Assembly (NCBI GenBank): GCA_024291935.2
Contig: CM044306.1
Location: forward strand, 17,741,001 to 17,805,000
Reading direction: 5' to 3'
Source: Okapia johnstoni
Lineage: Eukaryota; Chordata; Mammalia; Artiodactyla; Giraffidae
DNA: 64,000 nt
Under the pieces are notes generated by a model. That model was given only the letters and a program-made list of their open reading frames with translations, was not told the DNA's origin and made no database searches. Below are positions 14,016 to 26,616 of this stretch, piece after piece (within the stretch, counting starts at the first letter, position 1; each line of letters starts with the position of its first letter). Made by a program: the position numbers and the translations under genes.

Positions 14016-14737
14016 TTCAAAGCCCATCTGTCTTGAATGGCTAGTACAGTCTCTTCCCTTCAAAAAGAATGGGACCTTATTCTCCTGCCAACATTAAGGG
14101 GTGACTTTAATTGTCTTGGAAATGACTCTTATTTTTTTCGTGTTACATTCAACGTTGTACAGGCATTGAGTTGATGTCTCTTACATAGCTCTTTCTGTAA
14201 TATCCACATAGTTTGACTAGAATATAGCCACATGTATGGCATATTGAGATAATTCATGACAAATTTTTTTCGTTGTACCAAACCTTTGCTATAAAGAACC
14301 ACTGAAGAAAGCCCTGTTGCTCTGCAAAAAATCATAATGGTTTCTTACTGCTGCATAGACTAATCATTGCAAATAATTTCTAGGTTCATGGCTTTGTAAG
14401 TTCTTTGTATTTACTTGTTTATTGTCAACTTTTAATTGCTTTTGTTTGATTTTAGGCTCTAACATTTTTTAACATGCAGTCATCCACTGAATTTAAACCT
14501 GATCTTTTCAAGATTTTGTTAACATTTAAAAATTATTGCAAGCCCTGCGAGACTTTACAGAGTGCTAGTCTTTGGGGCTTCAGTGTATATAACTTGTCAC
14601 TGGATAGGTTGGAGAATAGGGTATGCTAACTCTGAAACAGAATTCTTTGTGGCACGATAGAAAATTCAACTTTGTTAGTTGGGTTTAATTTTGTACTTGA
14701 ATTTCCCTTACTCACCTTTTGTTCTCCCTTAATATTT

Positions 14738-14960
14738 ATAAGGGCTTACCTAGTGGTGCTAGTGGTAAAAGAACCCACCTCCCAATGCAGGTTAGACATA
14801 AAAGACACTAGTTTGATCCCTTTCGGGAAGATCTCCTAGAGAAGGGAACGGCAACCCACACTGGTATTCTTGCCTGGAGAGTCCCATGGACAGAGGAGCC
14901 TGAGGACTTCAGTCCATGGGGTCGCTCAGTTGGACACGACTGAAGCGATTTAGCACACAT
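14738..14960 (+). mobile_element. Bov-tA SINE
   Basis: Head starts GGGCTTACCTAGTGGTGCTA. The body has GGCAACCCACACTGGTATTC and GGACAGAGGAGCC, and the tail has GACACGACTGAAGCGATTTA, a subtype-specific ending that recurs at 54128-54343. Confidence 0.92.
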
Positions 14961-15779
14961 CACAGTGTTTATTAAAATATTTCAAAAGTTAAAATTTGTG
15001 TGTGACAGATAAGTCATTGTTAGTATTAAAAAAATAAAAGCCTTGTAGAAAAGGTTGTTGACAAGATACCTGAAGGAAACGACAATAAAGAAAGGCCTGC
15101 TGATGAGAAATATTATGAACAGTTGTTTGTTTGTTTTTTTTAATGGAGGCAGAGGGTGTGTTTAATTTGGAATAAACAACAGCAAATAATTGTTGTATTT
15201 TGTGGCTGTTGAATTGGATTTTGGTTCTTGGAATTGTTTTATGACCTTCTGGCAGCTTTGAAATGGAATGGAATGTAGCTCAAAATCTTTATTTTGCTAT
15301 GAAATAGGTAAGTAGATGTAGCCCAGAAGTGGTTCCTAAACTTTCTTTGTTATATTGTCTAAGAGCTGTTTGATGATTTGGCTGATTTTTTTGTCACAAA
15401 CAAAAGTTCATCCCCTGAGACAAATGAAGAGGTATGATATATTTCATATTCCATATTTAGAGGGTTCAGTCAGTAACAGTCAACCAGCATCAGCTCAGCT
15501 ATGAGATAATAATGTATTCTAGTTGTACCAGTTGTAAATAATGTAATTCGTGGGCAAAGTAAATAAGATTGTTCCTGCTCTTCAGGTTTGTTTTCCAGTC
15601 CTCTTAAGTCTTGCTTTTTAAACTTATGGTACACTTTTGAAGGTTTTTTGAGGCCAGGGACTATGTTTTATATTTTTTAGTATGTGATCAATTGAATACT
15701 TAATTGACAAATTGCTTTGAGTTCCTTGAGAGTAGGGATTCTCTTTTATTTTTGTTTAGAAGTACTTGGTATAGGGTAT

Positions 15780-16005
15780 GAAGCAGTGTGAGCAGCATTT
15801 GGAAACTTAGGATTTAGGTTTGAGTTTGGCTCTGCCACTTACTTTAAGTAAAGGGACAAGTTGAATTATTTGTTTCAGCAATAAATGAGGATTAAAATCT
15901 CTGCCTATATTCTCGCAGTGATTATGAGAATAAAGTAACTAAGTGAACTGTAAACACTATATAAATGCAAACTGTAAAACACTATATAAATGCTAATTGT
16001 TATTA
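15780..16005 (+). mobile_element. MIR SINE relic with internal tandem duplication
   Basis: The order GTTTGAGTTTGGCTCTGCCA, a degenerate GGGACAAGTTGAATTATTTG, and AATAAATGAGGATTAAAATC follows the MIR consensus in sense. Near its 3' end the word ACTATATAAATGC occurs twice at about a 24-bp period (15947-15995), a small tandem duplication. Confidence 0.75.
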
Positions 16006-16174
16006 ACACCTCAGTTGTATGGTGTATGTTTAGATATTTTAACTGAATTTGAGTTACTCTTTAGGTATTCATCAAAAACCTAAGTATCATAAAAATCATA
16101 GAGAAGCCTCTATCTTGCTACTCTCTATTTCCCAGAATTTGTAACAGTAGTAGCTGATATACTAATATGTGCTA

Positions 16175-16319
16175 TTATTGGTTGGATGGCATCACCAACC
16201 CTATGGGTATGAGTTTGAGCAAGCTCCAGGAGTTGGTGATGGACAGGGAGGCCTGGTGTGCTAGTCCATGGGGTCGCAAAGAGTCGGACACAACTGAGCG
16301 ACTGAACTGATCTGAACTG
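16175..16319 (+). mobile_element. BovB/Bov-A 3' tail insertion
   Basis: 5'-truncated BovB 3' end with GGTTGGATGGCATCACC, GGACAGGGAGGCCTGG and a terminal CTGAACTGA tail. Exact 11-bp target duplications AATATGTGCTA sit at 16164-16174 and 16320-16330. Confidence 0.92.
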
Positions 16320-16469
16320 AATATGTGCTAGTTATTTGACTCCCAGTTCTGTGCTTTTAATGCTATGTATGTTTTAGGGTCCTAAGTCCCTAATTTTGCT
16401 GTTTGTTTCAGTAATTCTGAGCTCTTAGTTACATCTAAAAGAGCCTCAGTCACTAAGCAGTGGAGTTGG

Positions 16470-17215
16470 GACAACTGTATAGTAACCTGAAAAAAGAAGT
16501 TGGATCCCCACTGTCATACCTTACCCCAAAACATATTCCAGATGAATAAAATATTTAAATGTAAAAAATAAAAGCATAAAATTGTTAAGATGAACAATAG
16601 GATAATTATTAAAGATAATCTTATAATAAGGAGAACTTTTCTAAGTTCAACTTCAAACCCAGAAATCCTTAAAAGAAGGATAAATTTGACTGTATTTCAT
16701 CATAATAAAGTAAAAGAACAACAACTAAACAAACTGGGGAAAATATCTGTAATATCTCATTGTAGACGGAGGACAGATTTCTCTATGTATTTATCGGTAT
16801 GTGAAATACTTGTAACCTAAATAGAAAGGGGAAATGCTATGAACGCTGCTTATAGAAAAGTATTGCAGATGACCTTTAGACATATGAAAATATTCTCATT
16901 TCTTCTCATATTAGAGATAATGCATATTAAACTATGAGATATCATTTTTTACTTGTTGGCTTGGAAAGGCTTTAAAAAAGACTAGCCTGGTCAGATTTGG
17001 GGAGAATAGGTTCTTATATTGTAGACAGTGAGACTGTAAATTGATAAAACCACTATAGAGAACAATTTGAATTACTTAAAGATTAAAATGCATGTACCCT
17101 TAGATCCAACAATTCTGTTTCTATCTTTAACTTATTCATGAAATGCACAAAATAATGTATGATTGAAGTTATTCATTATACCACTGTGATAAAAGATTAG
17201 AAATAGTCTACCATA
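16470..17215 (+). mobile_element. Old L1 ORF2 3' fragment, sense
   Basis: The segment shows the familiar order of late ORF2 L1 sequence: CATACCTTACCCCAAAACAT, later AAACAAACTGGGGAAAATAT, TGAGATATCATTTTTTACTT, and TACCCTTAGATCCAACAATT. All frames are broken; an ancient L1M-type relic. Confidence 0.8.
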
Positions 17216-19479
17216 TTTCCTTGATCCTAAGACATTTTTTCATATTTTAATAAAGGTAAAATCAGATGTACCTTATTAATGGCATTAAAGTTATAATGGC
17301 AGTTTTTAAAATTTCTTAGTGGCACATAAAACAGTGTGCTTCTATTTTCCAGTATTTTAAGTGAAATACACATAACCCAGCTGCTAACCAGCTTCTGAAA
17401 CATAGCTGCCTGTTTATTGATTTTTTAAAAAATATTAAGATATAAAGTATACATTTCTTCCTGATTTCCAAATAATTACTATGGTTCTTAACAGTTGCTT
17501 TCTCTGTTGTAACATGTCCATAGCTTTTGTTGATACTTAAGCAGCTTTCCCAAAGTCCTACAAGTTGTATATGAAATGTATTATATCTCCAGGTTTCTCA
17601 CATATCTTTTTCTTAAAAATGTTGAATTCGATTTTTGAGATTGAAGCATAAAAATTTTATTGTATGAAATCCATTGGCTGGAAAATGCATCAAGAAAGAT
17701 GAACTAAAGCATTTCACTGTGAAACATTAAAAGGGTACATTCTGTGGGGTTTGTGCATATATTTGTTTCTTATTTGCTTGACTGCAGAGAAAAATCATTA
17801 AGGCAGACTGAAGGGAAAGTGAGTTGCTTTTTACTGTATCCTTTTAAAATTTAAATGATATACTATTACTACTAAAAAATGTAGAAAGAAAAGAATTGTT
17901 TTGAAAAAGACTCAGAGTAGACAGAATCCAAGCAGAGTCGAGTCGGTTTCTTTAGTGTTTCCTTGGTTTTATGTGTGTATCCTTCCCTCCCACTCTACTT
18001 TCAGTTAGCAGACAAATGGTAAATATAGTTGGGTAAACTCCGCATTAGCCCAGCCCCAACAGTGCTTGTATTAATACATTTTATGACTAAAGAAAAACTG
18101 GATTTGAATTCCATACAATAGAAATATGTAGTGTTAAAATTTGGACTTTATTGTTAAGTTAGAATGTTGATTTTTAAAACCACACTAACTTCTAAAAAAA
18201 AAAATCATTCTTTGGCTGGGGAAAAATAGGTCTTCTTTAATACTGTGATGACATAGATAAATGTTCTGGAAAGGATATTTGTTAAAAGCTGAGTTGTTGT
18301 CCTTCTTCCTTAGTTTCCCTTTGAAATTTGTTTTCATGGATTATGTGCCAAATCTAGAATCTGAGCATTCTGCATGTCAGTATGGATTGTCAGAAAGGCT
18401 TAGTTATACTTGTTGCTGGTCTAGCTGAAGGAGCCTGCTAGCTATAATGATCTTTGTTCCTTGGTAACTGAATGAGCTGTGCAGTCTTGATGCATTTCCA
18501 AAGGTAAGCATGATTTTAGTGATTCAGGTATCAAATTTAGTAAGATACAGGTTATATATAACCTCTGACTATCTTAATGGAATTTAGTTACTATAAACAA
18601 ATGAGTTGAATCCAGTTATTCAACAAAATTAGTCAGAATTGACTGTTGTAAAAGGTCTAGATTTTAGGGTAGAGTAGAAATGAAAAGGGATTGGGGGAGA
18701 GGAGAAGGGGAAATGGTGAACTCAGATGCTGTATAGACTACTTGTTTCTCAGTATAGAGATTGTTGCATTTAAAGACAGACATTAAATGTATGTTAAGGT
18801 GTTATTTAATCAGAAGACATTAAATATATATCAAGTTCATGCAAGATAATTAGAAAGGAAGTAGCAAATTTTTCTAAATTTAGATCAGATACTTTTTTAC
18901 TAAGAAAAGAGTAGACCAGTTATAGAAGCAGTTTGGACATTATCAAGGTAGATTACTTTAAAAGAAGCACTCACTGGTGAAGAATTACATTAAAATAGTT
19001 GCACTTTTATTACTTACCATGTTCAAGAGACCATAATAAAGAGTATGCATGACATTGTGAGATACTACCCTTACTCTCGTAAGTTTGCCATTTATTTTAG
19101 GAGATAAGTGGAAGAAACCTTAAGAGTAAACTCTGTAAGGATAAATGGCTAGGGAAGACCTCACAATGAAGTCTTAAGGAGGGAGGAATAGGTATTACCA
19201 AAGAAAGAGATACTGATGTATACAAGGTGATTACAGTTGGCAAAGAGTAGGTATGGCTGGCTAGAGCAGAAAATGTCCATTCGGCAGTGAATGTCACATT
19301 TTAAAAGCAGAAGAACTTATCAAAATACATATTTTTAAAATGATGAACTTTAATATATAAGAGAAAGGATGGAAAAAACCACAATTATCTGGTTGAAGCA
19401 GGGTTCTGGGTGTCCAAGAGCAGTTGAGAAACCATAACTAGAAAGCAGTAATGGTAAATTGGTTCAGATAGGCACAAAT

Positions 19480-19910
19480 CTAATATTATCTTAACTAATC
19501 ATTCATTTAATTCTTTTTTAAAAAATTTTTAATTGGAGGATAATTGCTTTACAATGTTATGTTGGCTTCTGCCATACAACAGCATGAATCAGCCACAAGT
19601 ACACGTATGTCCCCTCCCTCCTGAATCTCCTCCCACTTCCTACCTCACCCCACTCCTCTACTTTGTCACAGAGCACTGGGTTGAGTTCCCTGTCCCCATA
19701 TAGCAGCTTCTCCCATTGTCTGTCTGTCTAACACATTTAATTCTTAAAGCAAGACTATGTTATTCCGGCTTTGCAGAGGAGGAAACTGAGGCTTAAAGAA
19801 GTTGAGCAAGTTGCTCAAGAATAAACCGTCAGTAAATGACAATATCAAAATTCAAACCTTGGCCTTTCTGACTCCAAAACCCATGCTGCTAACTAACTAC
19901 CACATTGAAT
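19480..19910 (-). mobile_element. MIR relic, antisense, split by a ruminant L1
   Basis: The word GAGGAAACTGAGGCTTAAAG near 19780 and AAACCTTGGCCTTTCTGACT near 19855 are diagnostic of antisense MIR. The left part (ending ATTTAATTCTT) lies before 19516 and the right part resumes at 19734, because a young L1 3' end inserted between them. Confidence 0.75.
19516..19733 (-). mobile_element. Ruminant L1 3' end, antisense
   Basis: The + strand opens with a T/A-rich tail, then AATTGGAGGATAATTGCTTT, TGAATCAGCCACAAGTACAC and a C-rich stretch. Exact 12-bp duplications CATTTAATTCTT at 19504-19515 and 19734-19745 define the insertion, only 218 bp of heavily 5'-truncated element. Confidence 0.92.
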
Positions 19911-20374
19911 GTAGAAGGCTGCTCCAATTTGGAACTTTATTTTGTAAACCATAGGCGGTTTTTGATTAGAAGAGAGGTATAGATTTATCTAGCAGATAGA
20001 AATATTAAAGCTAATTTAATCAGAAATTCATTTTACGGATGAAGAAATGTAGGTTTAGGGTTCCAGAATGTTGAAACGCAGTCCGTAGTTCTCTTGATTT
20101 GTGATCTATTGTTCTTTCCATTATACCAATTAGCACATTGGTGGTAGAAGTTAAGTACGAATCTAGCCAAAGTATGACTGAAGGTGAAGATGTAAAACCA
20201 TTTAGAAAGTTGTCTAGGTATGAGTTGATAAGGGCATAGAATAAAGTGATAGCAGTGGAACTGGAAAGGAAAGTGTAGTTATGAAGGATGATAAATCAAC
20301 TATGAAGCATAATATACAGTTGATTCATGCATGTTTCTTGCTAGCAAGCCTTTGTTCACTGGGTTTAGTGTTAA

Positions 20375-20580
20375 TGCTTTATAATAGCTAGCATTTAAGT
20401 GTTTACAAAGTGTTTGCACATGTATAGTCTAGTTTAAGTCCTCTCTGGGGTAGTTACTCCTTTTTTACAGATGAGGAGATTGACGTTTTAAGCAACTCTT
20501 TGCCCAAAATCTTACAGCACATAAGTAGTAGAATCATGTTGCCAAAAACCTATGCTTTTAATCAGTATGCTATCTATAAT
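20375..20580 (-). mobile_element. MIR relic, antisense
   Basis: TTTACAGATGAGGAGATTGA at about 20466 and the preceding AGTCCTCTCTGGGGTAGTTA are typical of the antisense MIR 3' half, followed by a diverged tRNA-related part. Confidence 0.7.
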
Positions 20581-22419
20581 GTACTTAAATGCTGTGTGGT
20601 GGCTTACTTCTGTCTTCTGGAGAAATGTGATGGTGGTGAGAAATAAAGTACTGCATAATTGAAATGTGCAATAGTTAACTCTGGTTGAAAAAAATGTAGG
20701 TAGCTTTGAGTGTGATATTTTTTCTTAGAGCACTTGAAGTGGTCATTTATGTTCTTCATGATAAATATAAATTTGTGTAAATTCACTGGAAACTTGAGGC
20801 TAGATTGAGTAGTAAGAACCTTGGCCACATTTTTAGGAGTGATAGATAATTGATCTCCAATGGTAGAGAATACTGTAATTTCTTGTCTCATACTATAATT
20901 TCCTCCTTTATTTTTTCTTATACTTTTATATTTCACTTGTGGTATTTTTAACATTCTACTTTGAATAATTTGTATTTATGTGCCTCTTAACTCTCATTAG
21001 ACTATAAACTCCTAAATTGATAATACTAGGCATTTATGTGTTTTCTGTTGTTGCTTTTCAATATGTTTTTTTTATTCTGCATGCAGTTACTGAACTGTAG
21101 AATGTGCCAGATCTGTACTAAGTCTTAAGAGTTAAGGAATGAATAAGATGTAGCTCTTGTCCCCAGAAGTTTATGTCTAATGTAGACACAAGTGTAACAA
21201 ATAAATGTAGTGCAGTATAATTCTGTAATTGTGAAGTTAAAGGTACAGTGGGGGATTAATAGAGAATTGAAAAACATAACTTAGAATTTTAAGTTAGTTC
21301 TTGGGAAAAAAAAGAATTTTAAGCTATTTCTTGAATGATTTAATAAGTGAAAGATCTCATTGTGAGAATAAGGAGGCAAACAACTGTGTTAGCACCTGCC
21401 CAACTATACTTGTTAGTTGATACATGGAATCATCACATTCTTCCATAAGAAGCACTAGTATTTAAAAGTAGACCCAATATAAACATAAGAACACAAAGTT
21501 TAAAAGTATGTTTTGTGAGAAATATATTTTGATTAAGAAGAAAGCTAATACCGAAAATATTTATTAAAAATGGCTACCAAAATTTCAAGTAATGGATTGT
21601 ACATTTAGAAAAGGGAACAAAGTAATATCTTACATGTATAAATGTGGTTTATTAGTTCTAAATTCAGCCTTTTCTGTCTTATTGAGTCTTTTGAAATCTG
21701 TGACGTGGATAACTCCATAACCAAATGAGTTACAGAGACAATCTAGCTGGAGCTTAGAAGGAGAGAGCCGAGGACAGTCTTAGGAGTAGGACTTGGAAGC
21801 TCCGATGCCTGGTGGGGCCAGGTGGTAACATACACAGTTGAAGCCCACTGAACTTGAGGCAGTAGGAAGTAGTGTGAGTTGTGCCATGTCTGGAGAGGAA
21901 TAACCGCCACTCAGCTAGCTCCTGCTCATTGTTACTGTGTAGGAATATAGTCTCATGTGTTGCCAGACGTGAATTTAAAAAACAAAACCAGAAATCCAGA
22001 TATTCTGGTGAAACTTAGTAATTGATAAATGTTGGCTCAAAGTTTAAAATAATCTGAGATAAACAAACATATGCAAGGCCTATATTTGATTCACAGGTTA
22101 CTACTTTATGACCTCATTTGAAATTTGAGCTGGGTTTAAATTCAAGCTATGCAACCAGTAAGTGGTGTGACCTTTCCTCAGCATACTGAAACCTTTAAAA
22201 GATTTCGGAATTGTCTGAGGAATTAAATAAACATGATGGCATATAAGCTTTATATCTGTATCTTATAGCATTTTCCTCTCCAATAGTAGGGTGGGAGATA
22301 ATGCCACTTTAAATAGATTGAGAAACTTAAGTGTTTATCCATGGTCAAACTGCTGAGGATAGTAGCTGTGTTTATAACATAAATCTTCTGACCTCTACTC
22401 TAGTACTTTTACCATTAGA

Positions 22420-22570
22420 CTGGTGATTCTCAAGCTTTAGTGAGCAGCAGAATCAATTTGGGTGCTTGTTAAAAATGTAGATTCCCAACCAGTACAACTG
22501 ATCAGTCTGTGGTGGGGTTCAGGAAATTACATTTTAAATAAGTTCCTCAAGTAATTTGCTTTAGATCATA
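22420..22570 (+). mobile_element. MER5-like hAT transposon relic
   Basis: Starts TGGTGATTCTCAAGCTTTAG, then GCAGAATCAATTTGGGTGCT and TTAAAAATGTAGATTCCC, which follow the non-autonomous hAT-Charlie MER5 group. It is diverged; MER5A versus MER5B is not resolved. Confidence 0.55.
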
Positions 22571-22861
22571 TGAATAAAATAAGCTTCTGAGAGTGTTAAC
22601 CTTCACCGTGGCAAGTAGGGGTAGACAGTTGGTTCTTTTGCTCATCCAAAATAGAGGAGTAATTTTTAGTCTGATTTAGTATAATGCTATTTATTTTTCT
22701 TATAATCTTATCTTTACCCTGATTCACACTGTTTCCTATGTTATTACTTATGGACTTCTTGCCCTAGATTAGTTTGCATGATTAAAATGAAACTGGTTTG
22801 CATGGAAACTGGTTTCTCATACTTCTTATGAGAGTGGCATGTCCAAGAAACTTAAAATTAG

Positions 22862-22908
22862 CAATATATAAAATTAGTGTCTAAAATATACCAATATATA
22901 AAATTAGT
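22862..22908 (+). repeat. 17-bp direct repeat
   Basis: CAATATATAAAATTAGT occurs at 22862-22878 and again at 22892-22908, a 30-bp period in AT-rich intron. A minor local duplication. Confidence 0.85.
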
Positions 22909-23349
22909 ATATCATCATGATTTCATTGTAATTAGAGTGGTCCAGTCAGGTGGAAACAGTTGAAAATATAAAATTTCACTGGTTAGCCAATATTTGAAAA
23001 GTCAAAACTAAGAGGAGACAGAAATGCCTTCAAAGTTATATGGAATCATAGACTTTAGAACTGGAAAAGAAAATTTCTGTGGGTAACCTAGAATCTCTGG
23101 GCTACTTAGACGAGACTCTAGAGGAAATAAGGGAGATTTTTCAGTAATTTCAATCTATTTGACTTTCTGAATTTACTTCTACATTCTATGTGGACTTCAT
23201 CTATTACAAATTTGGCATACAGTGGATTAATAACTTACTATTCAGTACACATACATAGGTGTTAGTGTATTTCTCAGGTGACAGTAATAGTAAAATAGTA
23301 AGCATTTTGACAGTGTTTAAGTGTTTCTGTTTTGTTTCGGCTTAATTAA

Positions 23350-23423
23350 TTTTCTTAGGTGATTTGTACCTAAGAAAATCGCTTGTACCTGATAAATGTA
23401 CCTGATAAATTTCTTAGGTGATC
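23350..23423. repeat. Perfect hairpin plus 13-bp tandem repeat
   Basis: TTTTCTTAGG (23350-23359) is perfectly complementary to CCTAAGAAAA (23369-23378) across a 9-nt loop. Directly after it, TGTACCTGATAAA occurs twice head to tail (23384-23396, 23397-23409), and TTTCTTAGGTGAT of the left arm then recurs at about 23409. The block looks like a template-switch rearrangement. Confidence 0.85.
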
Positions 23424-23764
23424 TGTTTTAATTTGGAGAAAGTCTTGCTAAAGTATACTTCATTCTTTTGGCTGAGATTTAATATTTATGTAACCTTTTC
23501 AAACTCAGTGATCACTCTTGTTAATGGAATGATAAGATGGGAAGGATTTAGGGGAAATGATAATTTTCTCCTTCAGTAAATAGGACTGTTTCATTATCAC
23601 CAAGTTGTTGGTAGAACATTAGAATCTATCACAGCTTCTTAGAGTATCTTTAATTTTAAGTTATTTTAAAATGCCAGTTTCGGAAATGAAAGAACAAATT
23701 GATTTTTTCATTTTCTGAGGCCTTAAGACAACAGTGTTAGAGTTTAGCAGCATCATAGTGAAAT

Positions 23765-23920
23765 GTTAGGGTTTACAAAGCGTCTTTTATTTGTTGTCTG
23801 TTTTGATCTACGTGCCAGTCCTGAAGGTGGAGATGATGTCTCCATCTTTCTGGAGAGGCTGCAGAGACTCACGCGCTAGTTGTCCAGAGTGACACAAGTG
23901 TTTAGAAGTTACCTCTTACT
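23765..23920 (-). mobile_element. Possible MIR relic, antisense
   Basis: The order GTGCCAGTCCTGAAGGTGGA, CTCCATCTTTCTGGAGAGGC, and TTGTCCAGAGTGACACAAGT is compatible with a highly diverged antisense MIR. Weak evidence. Confidence 0.4.
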
Positions 23921-24202
23921 AGAGAACTGAGATTTTGTAGCCACCTTTTTTAGGGACTACCTAGAAAAATATAGAAGGAAAATAAAGGTGAGTTGAGGAG
24001 GGTTTGAGGTGTACGGTTAAGGAAGAGCAGTTTAAATGGAGCTGGAAAACATTTTGGGGTTTAAGAGTGATCTTGGAATATTAAGCAATTCTCAGTGTAG
24101 TTATAGAATAACTTAATAGTAAGTGAATACAACTCTAAGAAAACATTGGATTGTTGGATTGTTACAATACTATAGGACTAGCTACTATACTATCTACATT
24201 GT

Positions 24203-24404
24203 TGTTTAGCCACTAAATTGTGTCTGACTCTTTTGTGACCCCATGGACTGTAGCCTGCCAAGCTTCTCTGTCCATGGGATTTACCAGGCAAGAATACTGG
24301 AGTGGTTTGCCATTTCCTTCTCCAGAGGATCTTCCTGACCCAGGGATCAAACCTACGTCTCCTGCATTGGCAGGCAGATTCTTTACCACTGAGCCACCAG
24401 GGGA
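24203..24404 (-). mobile_element. Bov-tA SINE, reversed
   Basis: Well-preserved reverse complement: TTGTGTCTGACTCTTTTGTG at the left, CTGTCCATGGGATTTACCAG centrally, and the head with GCATTGGCAGGCAGATTC and GAGCCACCAGG at the right. Confidence 0.93.
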
Positions 24405-26019
24405 TTGTTTTGAGGCCCTGTCAGCTGATAAAACAATGAAATAAATATATGTATGCTTAACCAGGAAAAACAAAACAAAACTAACCTTTTCTTAATATAT
24501 TAGATTACATGATTAAAATTGAACTGTTTTGTGCCGGAAAGTAGCTCTGATTCTTTGGGAAGATGGAAGGATTTTTAGGTCACAGTTTTTTTAACTTCTG
24601 TGCCCTTAAAAAAAAAACACTTGTGCCTGAAAATCAAAATAACCTGGTTGTTGTATAGATCATTAAACAGTCTGTGGCAAGAATATAGTTAAATTTTGTA
24701 GCACTAGAGAATTTGGATTCTATTTTGAGTAGGAATTCTTTTTAAAAAACCCAACAACTTAAAAGCCATAGGGTATAATTAACATACTTGATATTTACTA
24801 AGAAAAAGATATCTAAATGATGCTGAAAGTGATCATTATTTTTATGCTACTGAAGACTGTTATTTTAAGGAGAAATTTGCAGAAGTAAAGCTTTGGTTTG
24901 GAAATACATATACCACTTTTTACCCAGGAAGTATTTCTGAAAGTGGTATGTAATCACTTTTTTTTTAAATGAATGAAATTATATTTAAACACACTAACAT
25001 AGCTTACTATAGAGTCTTATTTTGAGTAGTTTTACAAATCAGAGAATAGTCACCATCCTAATTTTGTATTCTTGATTTTCACATATATATTTAAGTTGCT
25101 TAAAGTAAGAAATAAATTTAAGATGTCGGGTCAGATTCTTGGCTTTTATCAATTTAGTGGCCTTTTGGAAGTAGAATTTGTGACTTTTTGATGGCTTTTA
25201 TATTTACTTCTGCCTTATTAGGGTCAGTCTTTAAAAACAATTTTAGACTTCTTTGAAAGGCGTTAGACGTTTTAAAGCTTTTTGAACTATACGTGCATTG
25301 GCTCCACAAATGTTATTTTCTACTCCCTCTTGCCAGAAGTTTAAATTCATAAGATTATTTTGCCAAATTATAGATAATTCATGGGCTATAGGACTTTGTT
25401 TTAATTACTGTCATAAAAATATGCCCAAAGCCTTCCAGTAGTGCTTGATATGTAGAAGCAACTCAATAATTATTTGTTGTTGGATGAATCTCAGCAAAAG
25501 AACAGGCAGCAGAGGTAAATTGTGGTGTTATCTGCTGACTATCCAACTGGAAGCTTCTTCATTTCTAATTTGTTTCTGTGGAGAAGTCATGTGTCTTCTG
25601 TTTCTGAAATGTGCTGTTTACCAGATTATGGTTGTTCTTTAATATTTTCTCCCCAGTTGTTCTTCTCCTGGAGTTTGTTTAAAAATAGTATTTGTTTTGT
25701 TTTTTTTTTAAAGTAATTTCTCTACAGTCCAGTTCTTTGGGCTAGTTTTGTAGATTGGAGTATCCTAAGTGTTTGAGAATCAAAACTGATAAATGGAAGG
25801 GCTCATTCTCAGAAACTGTGGCTATAAGCAATCAGTGAATTTTCATATTTGGCCTTATCCTCTCTTCAGTTAAGATAAGTTATAATACCTTTACATTTTA
25901 GCAAGAGATGCGTACATGAGTATTTCAGCACATGTGTCATTGTAGAAGTAAGCCTACCTTCTAAAATATAGAGTGTACAGTACCAGTTGGTCAATGAAAT
26001 CTCATTAAAAGTTTTTTCC

Positions 26020-26135
26020 ATCTCTTTAAAAAAAGTTTTATTGAGGTGCAGTTGATACAGAATATTATTTTGGTTTCAGGTGTACAGCATAATGATTCAA
26101 TACTTGTATATGTATATTTATATTTAAAGTTTTTA
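26020..26135 (-). mobile_element. Old L1 3' end, antisense
   Basis: The word GTTTTATTGAGGTGCAGTTG and the GTGTACAGCATAATGATTCA block are characteristic of the antisense 3' UTR of older mammalian L1 elements. Confidence 0.75.
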
Positions 26136-26592
26136 TTTAGAAAATATGAGTATCAGTTTTTTCCACTCACATGAATACATTGATAGTGGAATTTTCTATA
26201 AGTAGTGTTTTTTTTCCCACCCTTGTCCAGTCAGCTAGATCACAGTCAGAGTATCTATATATAGATCTTTGGCTGAGGAGGACAGTTTCTTCTAAGGAAA
26301 GTATTTAGTGTTCTGGTTGAAGTTGCCTCCTTTGAAATGAAATAAACAACAAAATGTTCTTATTTTAATGAATTTTAAGAAATACTTGTCCCTGTTAAGA
26401 GAAACCAAGAAATAAGAGAAACTGGATTTAGTTCAATTTGTATTAAAAAGTTGAGTTTTCTAGGGGATTATTATATTAGCAAACGTTCTTTTGCTATTTA
26501 CCATTGAAAAGTCATCGCTATAGGTTGTTACTCAGGTATTCCACAGTATAGTGTTCTTTATGATAGGATTGATCACAAATGAATAAAGGAGG

Positions 26593-26616
26593 GTTTTTTT
26601 TTTTTTTTTTTTTTTA
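26593..26616. repeat. Poly-T run
   Basis: About two dozen consecutive T bases followed by AAATA. It could be the reversed poly-A tail of a retrocopy, but I recognise no retrocopy to its right and no polyadenylation hexamer next to it. Confidence 0.8.
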
